Assembly (NCBI GenBank): GCA_038736355.1 | Contig: JAVYML010000003.1 | Span: 148,093 to 212,092, forward strand | DNA length: 64,000 nucleotides | Direction of reading: 5' to 3' | Source of the DNA: Candidatus Hadarchaeales archaeon | GTDB taxonomy: Archaea > Hadarchaeota > Hadarchaeia > Hadarchaeales > WYZ-LMO6 | Shown here: in pieces, positions 32,158 through 40,773 of the stretch | How positions within the stretch are numbered: position 1 is the first letter of the stretch | Layout: every line of letters begins with the position of its first letter | Notes under the pieces: generated by a model | What the model saw: the letters and a program-made list of their open reading frames with translations, nothing else | Database searches by the model: none | What the model was told of the DNA's origin: nothing | Position numbers and translations under genes: made by a program

Positions 32158-33591
32158 ATGGACTGGAAGCTTCCAGTTGTCATAGTCATTGCCATTGCCT
32201 TGATAGGAGCGGGGATATACGTAGCCACTAGACCTGCTCGCCCGTTTGTTCCTGGTTGGAGTGGTCCAGTGCCAGAGGAGAGAATAAAAATAGGTATTTT
32301 TGGCCCCATGGAGTTCTCCCAGGGGATCCATATGTGGCGTGGGGCCGTCATGGCAGCTGAAGTGATCAATTCAGCGGGTGGGGTCCAGTTGGGAGACAAA
32401 AAAGTACCCATTGAACTGGTTAAGGTGGATACAAATGAGATCCTTAGTGCTGCCGATGCAAGGGCGGCGGTGGAGAGGGCCATTACTGTCAACAAAGTGG
32501 ATTTCTGTGTAGGAGGTTTCAGGACGGAATCCGTTTGGGGGATGCTTGAAACCGCCATGGACTACAAGAAGATTTGGCTCATTTGCGGTGCCGCCACCAC
32601 GGAACTTTGTTCGGAGACCGTGCCAAAGAATTATGATAGGTACAAGTACATTTTCAGGGTTACCCCCATTAACTCCACCTATCTCTTCTACGTGAGCACC
32701 AAATTGTTGAAAATGGTAGTGGATGAAGTCAGGGAAAACCTAGGGGTAGCGAAACCAAAAGTTGCAGTGTTGGCGGAAAAGTTGGCGTGGGCGGACAGAA
32801 TCGTGGATCTCGCCATCAACCCCTATCCGGCCTTCAAAGGAACGCCCTATGAAAACAAGAGCTTATTGGAGGTCTATTTAGGAGTGGAGATGGTGGGAGC
32901 TTGGAGACCTTCCCACGTAGCCACTGATTTGACTTCGGAACTTACCGCAATCAAAAACGCTGGTGCCCATGTGATCTTCACCGTCTTCTCCGGTCCAGTG
33001 GGGGTCACCTTTGGTAGGCAGTGGGGAGAATTACAGATTCCTGCTGCCGCAGTGGGAATAAACGTGGAGGCTCAGAAAAGAAGTTATTGGGAAGAAACGA
33101 AAGGATATTGTGCATATGAAGTGACCATGACCACCTATGTGCCAGGAGTGGAAATTGTGGAGAATCTAACAGTTCCTTGGGTGAATTCCTACATAGAAAG
33201 GTGGGGTGACTACCCAACCTATGAGGCAGGAACATACGATGCTATCTTTTTGATAGCAGAAACCGTCAACAGGCTCGGGACGAAGAATGCAGATAATGTA
33301 GTGGCAGAACTCGAGCAAACTGGAAGAAGAAACATCATGCAGACCTTCCGCAACTTCCCGGATGGGGTGGGTACGGCGGGCAAGCTCATCTTCGATAACA
33401 AGCATGACGTGGTATGGGGCCCAGGTCTGGTGACGGGTTTGGGTGCCCAATGGAGGGATGGGAGGCTGGTGGGAGTTCATCCCTACCAAGACACCGCTGG
33501 GCCATTACCCAATCTACCGGCCTTTGGAACTTACAAGGGCACTGAGAAATATAGGTTACCTCCCAGGGTAATAGAATACCATAGGAGATAG
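32158..33591 (+). CDS. livK: ABC transporter substrate-binding protein (LivK/Leu-Ile-Val type)
   Basis: This 477-residue protein has an N-terminal membrane anchor (about 5-24) without a lipobox Cys. A periplasmic-binding-protein type I fold follows, starting at ERIKIGIFGPMEFSQG with MAAEVINSAGGVQLGDKKV, VGGFRTESVWGML, ICGAATTELCSE and YEAGTYDAIFLIAE. Such proteins bind branched-chain amino acids, amides, urea or aromatic acids; the ligand here is not evident. GGGGGG just before ATG 32158 is a good ribosome-binding site. It is followed by both permeases. Confidence 0.85.
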   Translation: MDWKLPVVIVIAIALIGAGIYVATRPARPFVPGWSGPVPEERIKIGIFGPMEFSQGIHMWRGAVMAAEVINSAGGVQLGDKKVPIELVKVDTNEILSAADARAAVERAITVNKVDFCVGGFRTESVWGMLETAMDYKKIWLICGAATTELCSETVPKNYDRYKYIFRVTPINSTYLFYVSTKLLKMVVDEVRENLGVAKPKVAVLAEKLAWADRIVDLAINPYPAFKGTPYENKSLLEVYLGVEMVGAWRPSHVATDLTSELTAIKNAGAHVIFTVFSGPVGVTFGRQWGELQIPAAAVGINVEAQKRSYWEETKGYCAYEVTMTTYVPGVEIVENLTVPWVNSYIERWGDYPTYEAGTYDAIFLIAETVNRLGTKNADNVVAELEQTGRRNIMQTFRNFPDGVGTAGKLIFDNKHDVVWGPGLVTGLGAQWRDGRLVGVHPYQDTAGPLPNLPAFGTYKGTEKYRLPPRVIEYHRR

Positions 33592-33627
33592 ACAAGGTTA
33601 AAGGGAGAAACAGGAATTCTTTGAAGT

Positions 33628-34500
33628 ATGATACAAGAAATCCTTATCAATGGAGCGGCAACTGGGGGGGTTTTCGCCCTCCTAGCAGTGGGCTTTTCTT
33701 TAATCTTTGGCGTGGCGAGGATCATAAACCTAGCCCACACCGCTTTTTGCATGCTCGCAGCTTATTCGGTTTATGCCTTTTCCACAATTTACGGGTTGAA
33801 TTTCTATCTTTCCGTGGTTCTTGCCATTCTTTTAACAGTTTTCGTAGGAAGCTGTGCTTACAGGCTTTGTTTTCATCCCATAAGAGAGCACGAATTAGCT
33901 GTGATGGTGGTTTCGGTGGCTTTAGGAATCATCATTCAACAATTTATGGTTCTTATCTTTGGGGGAACTTTTCGGAGCATCCCAAGTTTTGCGGCGGGAT
34001 ATCTAGAGCTTCTGGGTGTTAGGATCCTGAAGGGGCATCTTCTGGTACTGGGAATAGCCTTATTCTCACTTTTCCTCGTATGGCTCATGTTAACCAAAAC
34101 CAAACTTGGTATCGCCATAAGAGCCACTGCTCAAGATAGAGAAATGGCGAGCTTGGTGGGAATAAACGTTGGATGGATGTGTATGATAACCATGGCAATG
34201 GCGGTAGCTTTAGCGGCTTTAGCCGGTACCATGGTGGGACCCCTCATAACCCTTAGTCCTTGGATGTGGCTTCAGCTCTTAGTAGTGGTTTTGGCGGTGG
34301 TCATCTTGGGTGGACTAGGTAGCTTGAAGGGAAGCCTCCTGGCAGCCTTCTTGCTTGGGTACACGGAGACGGCAGTGGTCCACTTCGTTCCCATGGGTTC
34401 TTTCCTTCGGGGAGTGGCTTCCCTCATCGTGATGTTGATTGTACTTTTGGTGAGACCAGAGGGTCTCTTTGGGATTTCTTTTGAGGAGGAAAGATTATGA
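33628..34500 (+). CDS. livH: ABC transporter permease, LivH type
   Basis: This 290-residue membrane protein has the LivH pattern: MIQEILINGAATGGVFALLA, GVARIINLAHTAFCMLAAY, IRATAQDREMASLVGINV (coupling helix region) and VILGGLGSLKGSLLAAFLLG. It pairs with LivM and the LivG/LivF ATPases encoded convergently just downstream. The stop overlaps the livM start (ATGA). Confidence 0.92.
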   Translation: MIQEILINGAATGGVFALLAVGFSLIFGVARIINLAHTAFCMLAAYSVYAFSTIYGLNFYLSVVLAILLTVFVGSCAYRLCFHPIREHELAVMVVSVALGIIIQQFMVLIFGGTFRSIPSFAAGYLELLGVRILKGHLLVLGIALFSLFLVWLMLTKTKLGIAIRATAQDREMASLVGINVGWMCMITMAMAVALAALAGTMVGPLITLSPWMWLQLLVVVLAVVILGGLGSLKGSLLAAFLLGYTETAVVHFVPMGSFLRGVASLIVMLIVLLVRPEGLFGISFEEERL

Positions 34501-35531
34501 GGGTTGGGCTTGGAGGGGTCTACAAAAAGCTCAGAGAGGAAATATTTCCATTGCCTTCGAGAACTTTAGCTTTTTTAGCCATCATCTTTCTCTTAATCTT
34601 GCCTGTTTTTGTGAGAAACCCCTATCATTTACAAATCATTGTTTTAACCAATCTCTTCGCCCTCTATGCTGCAAGCTGGGACCTTCTTTCGGGCTATACG
34701 GGACAGGTGAGTTTTGGTCATGCCCTTTTCTTTGGGGTGGGGGGTTACTCGGCTGCTTTTTTGAACCTCAGGCTTGGATGGCCTCCCCTTCTCACCATTC
34801 CGGTGGGAGCCCTTGCCGCCGTCTTCACCGGAATGATAATAGGAATTCCGTGTCTTAGACTGAGGGGACCTTACTTAGCCCTCGCCACTTTGGCCTTTCC
34901 TATCATCCTCACGGGAATAATATACGCCTTTCCAGAGACCACCGGAGGGGAATTCGGGCTCTCTGGTCTAACGAGACTCACCCCTTCGCGCACACTCGAC
35001 TACTATTTCTCTCTTCTCCTCATGATCTTTGGCGTTTTCATAATGTGGAAAATAACCGAGTCCAAGATAGGGGTAATCCTTCATTCCATTAGGGAGGACG
35101 AAATCGCGGCTAGAGCCTGCGGCATTAATACTGCCAGATATAAGCTCCTAGCCTATTCCCTGAGTGGTTTTTTCGCTGGGTTGGCAGGAAGCTCCTTTGC
35201 CCATTTCATGAGGACCGTGGGTCCCTTGGCCCTTGATGCCAGCATTTCCTTCCAAGCCGTGATTTGGACGGCTTTTGGAGGGATTGTATCCATTTACGGT
35301 GCCGTAGGGGGGGTCTACATTCTTTACCCCCTGATGGAGTTCCTGCGTGTAACTCCCCAAATTCGCATGCTTTCCTTCGCCATTATCGTCACGGTAATCC
35401 TCCTAATCATGCCTGAGGGGATGCTACGTTGGGTCAGGGACAAAATAGAGAAAGAATGTCCTAGATGTAAGAAGAGGAATGTGGTTACTAGGGAAACCTG
35501 TAGGATTTGCGGAGCGCCCCTCAAAGATTAA
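34497..35531 (+). CDS. livM: ABC transporter permease, LivM type, with C-terminal zinc ribbon
   Basis: This 344-residue protein has LivM features: LFALYAASWDLLSGYTGQVS, GHALFFGVGGYSAAFL, LRLRGPYLALATLAFP, HSIREDEIAARACGINTARY and FGGIVSIYGAVGGVYIL. After the last membrane segment (ending near PEGMLRWV) there is a tail with two CxxC pairs (KECPRCKKRNVV and ETCRICGAPL), a zinc-ribbon-like module not usual in LivM. The 3' end overlaps the convergent livF gene by 4 nt, so the tail is not produced by read-through from another gene. Confidence 0.9.
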   Translation: MRVGLGGVYKKLREEIFPLPSRTLAFLAIIFLLILPVFVRNPYHLQIIVLTNLFALYAASWDLLSGYTGQVSFGHALFFGVGGYSAAFLNLRLGWPPLLTIPVGALAAVFTGMIIGIPCLRLRGPYLALATLAFPIILTGIIYAFPETTGGEFGLSGLTRLTPSRTLDYYFSLLLMIFGVFIMWKITESKIGVILHSIREDEIAARACGINTARYKLLAYSLSGFFAGLAGSSFAHFMRTVGPLALDASISFQAVIWTAFGGIVSIYGAVGGVYILYPLMEFLRVTPQIRMLSFAIIVTVILLIMPEGMLRWVRDKIEKECPRCKKRNVVTRETCRICGAPLKD

Positions 35532-36277
35532 AGACCTAAGTAGCTTTTTCTAATCGTTTCATCTCTGAGAAGCTTACCTTTGGTTCCTTCGGCCACCACC
35601 TTCCCTTGGGAAAGAACATAATTTCTTTGGGTAAGGTTAAAGGCAAAGTTCACATCTTGTTCCGCGATAAGAATTTTTACCCCTTCTTTTTGGATTTCTT
35701 TTATTCCTTCCATCAGATTTTTCTTCATCTTTGGTGCCAAACCCAAGGAGGGTTCATCGATACAGAGGAGCTTGGGCTTGGACATGAGCGCCCTCCCCAC
35801 AGCCAGCATTTGTTGTTCTCCTCCGGAGAGGGTACCCGCCACCTGGTTCTTTCTCTCCTTCAATACCGGAAAGAGCTCGTAGACTCTTTTCAGGTTTTCC
35901 TCTATTTCCTTCTGGTCTTTATAGGAGTAGGCGCCAGCTTTCAGATTCTCGAGTACAGTCATTTCCCTAAAGATCCTCCTCCTTTCTGGGCAGTGAATTA
36001 GACCCATCTTCACTATCTGATGGGGAAGAAGCCCATCTATTCTCTTTCCCTCAAATCTTATTTCTCCCTCCATCGTCACGTTTCCTTGCTTAGTTCCTTT
36101 CATCACCTCTCTTTGCCATTTCACCAAGCCCGTTATCGCCCTCAGGAGAGTGGATTTACCTGCCCCATTTGGTCCAAGGATTCCTACCGATTCCTTCTCC
36201 CCCACTTCTAGACTAACGCTGTTGAGGATGATGGCACTTTCATAACGAACGGTAAGATTCTTCACTTCCAACAACAC
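35528..36277 (-). CDS. livF: ABC transporter ATP-binding protein, LivF type
   Basis: This 249-residue ATPase has Walker A GPNGAGKST, the signature TLSGGEQQMLAVGRALM, Walker B LLCIDEPSLGL and the switch His replaced in the usual LivF way (ILIAEQDVNFAF). It starts with GTG directly after the livG stop. It should energise LivHM together with LivG. It is in a unit that begins with an acyl-CoA ligase and is convergent with livKHM. Confidence 0.94.
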   Translation of the reverse strand: MLLEVKNLTVRYESAIILNSVSLEVGEKESVGILGPNGAGKSTLLRAITGLVKWQREVMKGTKQGNVTMEGEIRFEGKRIDGLLPHQIVKMGLIHCPERRRIFREMTVLENLKAGAYSYKDQKEIEENLKRVYELFPVLKERKNQVAGTLSGGEQQMLAVGRALMSKPKLLCIDEPSLGLAPKMKKNLMEGIKEIQKEGVKILIAEQDVNFAFNLTQRNYVLSQGKVVAEGTKGKLLRDETIRKSYLGL

Positions 36278-37039
36278 TTAAATCTCCTCCCCCAGATAGG
36301 CTTCTATTACCTTTTTGTTCTTTACTATTTCTTTGGGAGTTCCCTCCGCGATGATTTCACCAAAGTTCAGTACGATTACCCTATCCACGATCTTCATGAG
36401 TTCCGCGAGCTTGTGCTCCACGATGAGCATGGCAGGTCCTTCGCTGTGAAGCCTGCCAAATCTTCCTCCCTCGTGTAGTCTCCTTATCGATTTCGCCAAG
36501 AGTTCGGTCTCAGCCGGGCTTAATCCGCCCAATGGTTCATCGAGGAGGAGGAGTTCTGGTTCTGTGGCTATGGCTTTGGCTATTTCCAGCCTTTTGAGAT
36601 CCCCATGCGAAAGGGAAGATGCGGGTTCGAGTGCCATATCGGCTATTCCCACGAACTCCAAAGCATCCCTTGCTCTCGCTTCGGTAAGTTTGAGCCATTC
36701 CCCCCTTCTTGTTGCCCTGGGAGAAAGACAGGAAACCATTACGTTAGCTATTACGGGTAAACGGCGGAAAGGTCTAGCTCCCTGGAAAGTTATGGCGATC
36801 CCCCTATTGACTATCTCATAAGGCTTGAGACCAGTTATGTCTTCCCCCTTGAAAATTATTTTTCCGGAATCAGGCTTGAGGATTCCTCCTATGAGCTTGA
36901 GAAGAGTGGTTTTGCCTGCCCCATTGGGACCTATCAGTCCCACTATCTCGTCTCTTTCTATCTCAAAACTCACTTTGTTTACAGCTACTAATCCGCCGAA
37001 TTTCTTGGTTAGCCTTTCGACCCTGAAGAAATCACTCAT
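36278..37039 (-). CDS. livG: ABC transporter ATP-binding protein, LivG type
   Basis: This 253-residue ATPase has Walker A GPNGAGKTTLLK, the LivG insert region GIAITFQGARPFRRLPV and Walker B LLLLDEPLGGLSP, with a signature region SLSHGDLKRLEIAKAIA that has His-Gly in place of the usual Gly-Gly. ILIVEHKL-type switch residues are present as LIVEHKLAELM. An ATGA-type 4-nt overlap couples it to the upstream acyl-CoA ligase gene, and livF begins at the next base. Confidence 0.93.
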   Translation of the reverse strand: MSDFFRVERLTKKFGGLVAVNKVSFEIERDEIVGLIGPNGAGKTTLLKLIGGILKPDSGKIIFKGEDITGLKPYEIVNRGIAITFQGARPFRRLPVIANVMVSCLSPRATRRGEWLKLTEARARDALEFVGIADMALEPASSLSHGDLKRLEIAKAIATEPELLLLDEPLGGLSPAETELLAKSIRRLHEGGRFGRLHSEGPAMLIVEHKLAELMKIVDRVIVLNFGEIIAEGTPKEIVKNKKVIEAYLGEEI

Positions 37040-38727
37040 GCTTTCTTGACTTCCTCCCTTAGTTCCCTGTGAGAAATCTTTCCCACATCGGTTTTGGGGA
37101 GCTCCCCTCTGAACTCCACTATCTTAGGCACTTTATAGGGAGCCAGTTTCTTCTTACAATATTCTATGATATCTTCCTCAGAAACCTTTCCCCTAGCTTC
37201 GGTGTGTAGGACTACATAAGCTTTGACTATTTCTCCGAATTGGGGATGGGGAACCCCTATAACGGCAGCTTCTTTGATCTGTGGATGTTCGTAGAGAACA
37301 TCTTCTATTTCCCTAGCGTAGATGGAAAAGCCCTTGTATTTAATTAGATCTTTCTTTCTTTCAAAGAAATAGAAGTAACCTTCCTCATCCATTTTAGCTA
37401 GGTCGCCCGTTCTTAGCCAAGTCTTCCCTTCTATCTTCACCAATACCTTTTTGGTTTCCTCAGGATTTTTCCAGTAGCCTTTCATGACTTGCGGTCCATG
37501 GATTACAACTTCCCCTATTTCTCCAACTTTTAGGAACTGGTTTTTCTCGGGGTGGGCTATGGCGGCCAGTGTGCTGGGAAGTGGAATCCCAAAGGAATCG
37601 GCTTTGACCTTATGGTAGGGGTTACTATGAGTAACGGTGCTGGTTTCGGTAAGACCATATCCCTGAATAATCCTCGCACCAGTTTTCTTTTCCCAGTCTT
37701 GATAAGTGGAAGGATGTAAAACATCTGCTCCTGAAGTAATGAGTTTGAGCCTCTTCCAGTTCACCTTAAGAGTCTTTTCATAATCCTTCAGGAACTCGAA
37801 AACCGTGGGGACCCCATTGAACACCGTGGCGTTGTATTTTTCGATAGCATCGAGTATTTCATCAGGGTCAAAGGTGGTGAAAAGGACAAGGGTAGAACCC
37901 CAACATAGTCCAAAGATGAGTGCCACCACTTGGCCATAGATGTGATAAAAGGGTAGAAAAGCTACCACCACCTCCTTTCCTTCCTCCAAGATGGGCCAGA
38001 AGGCCCTTATTTGGGCCATGTTGGCGACTATGTTGCGATGGGGTACCATCACGCCCTTCGGAATTCCCGTGGTACCTCCAGAATAGGGAAGTGTAGCTAA
38101 ATCTTCGCTGGGGTTGATTTTCACTTTGGGAGGGTTGGGAGGATATTTCTTGAGCAGTTCTTGGAAGTGATAGATCCCCTCCCTTTTGGGAATTTTGGGT
38201 GAGGGGATCATAGCTTTCCTAAAGAGTTTTCCGAGAAGACTCTTTCCTATGAATTTTTTGAGGGAAGGCAAATATTCGCCGATGTTGGTGGTGATAATAC
38301 GATCCAACTTCAGGCCTGTTTTCTCCACGTTTTCGAAAAGAGTATCTAGGCAAACGATGGTTTTAGCCTCGCTATCCTTTAGTTGATATGCTACCTCCTT
38401 CGAAACATATACGGGGCTTATGGGAGTTACCGTAGCCCCCGTCTTTAGGATGCCGAAGTAAGAAATAACGAATTGAGGACAATTGGGAAGATACAGGGCA
38501 ACTCTCTCTCCTTTTTTCACCCCTAGGTCGTGGAGGGCAGTGGCAAATCTGTCGACATTTTCTCTCAGTTCACGGTAGCTTATCTTCCTTCCATAGAAAA
38601 TCAAGGCAGTTTTGTCAGCGTATTTCTCTGAGGCTTCATCAAAAATCTCCGGTATGGATTTGTTCGGAACCTCGATTTCTGCGGGCACCCCTGGGGGATA
38701 GGATTTAAGCCAAGGTCTTTCAGCCAT
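37036..38727 (-). CDS. AMP-forming acyl-CoA synthetase/ligase
   Basis: This 563-residue adenylate-forming enzyme has the P-loop LPYSGGTTGIPKGVM, QGYGLTETSTVTHSNP, the RTGDLAKMDEEGYFYF hinge region and the catalytic lysine segment ELPKTDVGKISHRELRE. It resembles medium/long-chain or aryl acyl-CoA ligases; the chain length is not predictable by eye. As first gene of a unit with livG and livF, it suggests the transported compound is a carboxylic acid that is activated on entry. A TATA box sits 26 nt before its ATG. Confidence 0.9.
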   Translation of the reverse strand: MAERPWLKSYPPGVPAEIEVPNKSIPEIFDEASEKYADKTALIFYGRKISYRELRENVDRFATALHDLGVKKGERVALYLPNCPQFVISYFGILKTGATVTPISPVYVSKEVAYQLKDSEAKTIVCLDTLFENVEKTGLKLDRIITTNIGEYLPSLKKFIGKSLLGKLFRKAMIPSPKIPKREGIYHFQELLKKYPPNPPKVKINPSEDLATLPYSGGTTGIPKGVMVPHRNIVANMAQIRAFWPILEEGKEVVVAFLPFYHIYGQVVALIFGLCWGSTLVLFTTFDPDEILDAIEKYNATVFNGVPTVFEFLKDYEKTLKVNWKRLKLITSGADVLHPSTYQDWEKKTGARIIQGYGLTETSTVTHSNPYHKVKADSFGIPLPSTLAAIAHPEKNQFLKVGEIGEVVIHGPQVMKGYWKNPEETKKVLVKIEGKTWLRTGDLAKMDEEGYFYFFERKKDLIKYKGFSIYAREIEDVLYEHPQIKEAAVIGVPHPQFGEIVKAYVVLHTEARGKVSEEDIIEYCKKKLAPYKVPKIVEFRGELPKTDVGKISHRELREEVKKA

Positions 38728-38746
38728 CCTTCTTTTTTTCCTTTCT

Positions 38747-38758
38747 CAGTTTAAAGTA
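38747..38758 (-). promoter_or_regulatory. TATA box for the acyl-CoA ligase-livG-livF unit
   Basis: The minus strand reads TACTTTAAACTG, centred about 26 nt upstream of the ATG at 38727. It lies between this gene and the end of the GHMP kinase gene on the same strand. Confidence 0.5.
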
Positions 38759-38768
38759 TTTTGGCGGA

Positions 38769-39737
38769 TTACTCGCTTTCCACCAAGAGACCCTCACTAC
38801 CCAAGCTCATGGGAAGGGGCTCACCACCGGCCCTTCGGATGGCTTTAGAGACCTCTTTTTCCTTACCGGGACAAAGGGCCAGCATACATCCTCCCCCTCC
38901 CCCACCCGTGAGTTTGGCTCCATAGGCCCCTGCTTCCCTACTTGCTTTGATGAGCCTTTCAAGGGCTGGGGAGCTCACCCCTAGAGCCGCTAAGCAGGCC
39001 TGATTTATATTCATCAAAGTTCCAGTTCTTTTTAAGTCCCCCTCCCTAAGGGAACTAAGCCCAGTATCGGCCAGTGTTCCTATGAGCCGAAAAAGGGCCT
39101 CCACTTCTTTTGGATGTTTTTCTCTCAGATTCCTAACTTTTCTTACCATAGGTCCAGTGGCGCTGAAAATCCCTGTATTTCCCACCACAAAACCCGGAAC
39201 GTGGAGATCGGAGATTCTTTCCAAGTTCTTCCCCTCTATCCTGAGAAAGCCGCCATACGTGGCTACCGAAACTCCAGCTCTACTCGCCACAGTTTGGACC
39301 TCCAACTCAGTTCTGAAAGCCAGCTCCACTACTCTTTCTAGACTGACTTTTTCCCCCAAAAGGAGAAGGGTAGCCGCCACCGAAGCAACGCTGACAGCCG
39401 AAGAGCTGGAAAGTCCTGCTCCGATGGGCAGATCTGAAGAAATCTTTACTTCCAAACCGCACCCTTCGCCGATTTCCGAGAAAACCAATTCTATGGCCTT
39501 TACCACATAGGAAAATCTTTTTCCAGCCCTGATTTTGGGCCTTTCTTCCCTTATCACTCTCCCTTCTTCCCTTCCTAGGCCATTGGATTGGATCTCCAAT
39601 CTATTGTCCTTCCTAGGTTTCATTTCCACCCTCACCCTCCCACTTACGGAAGCGTTCAAAGAAGGATATCCGTACACCACGGCGTGTTCACCGAAGAGGA
39701 AGACTGCCCCTGGAGCACTGGTTTTAACGGTACTCAT
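38769..39737 (-). CDS. Mevalonate-kinase-like GHMP protein lacking two catalytic residues
   Basis: This 322-residue protein has the archaeal mevalonate kinase layout: SAPGAVFLFGEHAVVYG (7-23), the GHMP ATP loop PIGAGLSSSSAVSVAS (104-119) and the late loop GAKLTGGGGGGCML. In typical mevalonate kinases the first motif is APGK and the segment before YGG is ASxxD. Here the Lys is Ala11 and the Asp is Gly155 (ASRAGVSVATYGG). The fold and nucleotide site look intact, so it may be an altered enzyme rather than a decayed gene. ATGA overlap with the upstream DUF998 gene. Confidence 0.75.
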   Translation of the reverse strand: MSTVKTSAPGAVFLFGEHAVVYGYPSLNASVSGRVRVEMKPRKDNRLEIQSNGLGREEGRVIREERPKIRAGKRFSYVVKAIELVFSEIGEGCGLEVKISSDLPIGAGLSSSSAVSVASVAATLLLLGEKVSLERVVELAFRTELEVQTVASRAGVSVATYGGFLRIEGKNLERISDLHVPGFVVGNTGIFSATGPMVRKVRNLREKHPKEVEALFRLIGTLADTGLSSLREGDLKRTGTLMNINQACLAALGVSSPALERLIKASREAGAYGAKLTGGGGGGCMLALCPGKEKEVSKAIRRAGGEPLPMSLGSEGLLVESE

Positions 39738-40324
39738 TGTTCAACTCCCTCGGAGTGGTAAGGTGGTTTGCCCAAATAGAAAAGGAGGGAAAGTGCCATA
39801 ACGTAGGCGGAAGCTATGCAGGAAGAGAGGGTTTCAGGGATGGCTAATCCCCTCCATCGATAGACCCAAGGTATCCCCGGAAGAAAAGAGAAGAAAAGGG
39901 AAAGAAGGGAACCCCTTTTCATCCCCTTCTTCCAAAAGAAAAGAGAGAAAGAGAGAGGAACAAAGGGGAAAAGGAGGAAGAAAAGTACGGATACCCAGAA
40001 ATGAAGGTCTCCATAGCTTTCGGGGAAAAGTCCTATGCAGAAAAGGGCTAAAGAATCCAGTCCCAAAAGAAGGGAAGCAAATTGACCAGAAGATTCTCTA
40101 ATCACGAAAAGAGAAGAAAGTGAAAAGATGAAAAGAAGCAAACCAGTTACCATGAGACCAAGATTGAAGAGGGGAGCTGTTTTTCCAACCCCCAAATCGC
40201 TTAGGGCATTTTCCATCCAGCCAAAAGAAGGGGAAAGATGAACGGAGAGGAAAATACAGGTAAAAGCGAGGGGTGGAGCTATCAGTCCACAAAGCCCCAA
40301 TTTCCTGAGGTTTCGCGATGACAT
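39734..40324 (-). CDS. DUF998-family membrane protein
   Basis: This 196-residue protein has six predicted membrane helices. The conserved DUF998 region is visible as WMENALSDLGVGKTAPLFNLGL and GLFPESYGDLHFWVSVLFFLL. Function is unknown for the family. It is the upstream partner of the GHMP kinase, with an ATGA overlap, so the two proteins are probably made together; a link to lipid precursor metabolism would be only a guess. Confidence 0.8.
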   Translation of the reverse strand: MSSRNLRKLGLCGLIAPPLAFTCIFLSVHLSPSFGWMENALSDLGVGKTAPLFNLGLMVTGLLLFIFSLSSLFVIRESSGQFASLLLGLDSLALFCIGLFPESYGDLHFWVSVLFFLLFPFVPLSFSLFFWKKGMKRGSLLSLFFSFLPGIPWVYRWRGLAIPETLSSCIASAYVMALSLLFYLGKPPYHSEGVEQ

Positions 40325-40346
40325 TCTCGTTTTCTTTCCGTGAAAG

Positions 40347-40356
40347 GAATTTATAG
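40347..40356 (+). promoter_or_regulatory. TATA box for the CBS-Zn-mptE unit
   Basis: GGAATTTATAG-type sequence is centred about 26 nt before ATG 40378, predicting a leaderless mRNA. The three genes that follow are spaced by 9 and 4 nt. Confidence 0.5.
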
Positions 40357-40377
40357 CCCTCGCTTCCTTTTCTTTTG

Positions 40378-40764
40378 ATGAAAATAGGTGAAGTGGCTAA
40401 CCGGAAACTGGTAAAGATGGACGGTGAAAAAAGTATCCTAGAGGCTTGTAAGGTAATGGGGAAAAAGAGAATAGGAAGCGTATTGGTTACCCTCCATGGA
40501 CAACCATACGGCATCTTTACGGAAAGGGACCTTCTTTCTAAAGTACTGGCGAAAGGAGTGGATTTGAAAAGGGCCAAGCTCAAAGACTATTGCTCAAGAC
40601 CACTCGTGATGGTGGATGAAAACTATACGGTCAAAGAATGTGCCAGGATCATGTCGGAAATGAAGGTGAGGAGATTGCTTGTTTCTTCCAAGGGTGAACT
40701 GGTGGGCATCTTCACCTCTTCCGATTTGGCGAAAGTCATCTCGAAGGCACCGCTTGACTTTTGA
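40378..40764 (+). CDS. Tandem CBS-domain protein
   Basis: This 128-residue protein consists of two CBS repeats: IGEVANRKLVKMDGEKSILE...GIFTERDLLSKVLA and LKDYCSRPLVMVDENYTVKE...LVGIFTSSDLAKVIS. It is a small stand-alone nucleotide-sensing module of unknown target. ATG 40378 is favoured over TTG 40375 by the TATA spacing. It is followed by a small zinc protein and MptE in one unit. Confidence 0.87.
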   Translation: MKIGEVANRKLVKMDGEKSILEACKVMGKKRIGSVLVTLHGQPYGIFTERDLLSKVLAKGVDLKRAKLKDYCSRPLVMVDENYTVKECARIMSEMKVRRLLVSSKGELVGIFTSSDLAKVISKAPLDF

Positions 40765-40773
40765 GGTGGAAAA

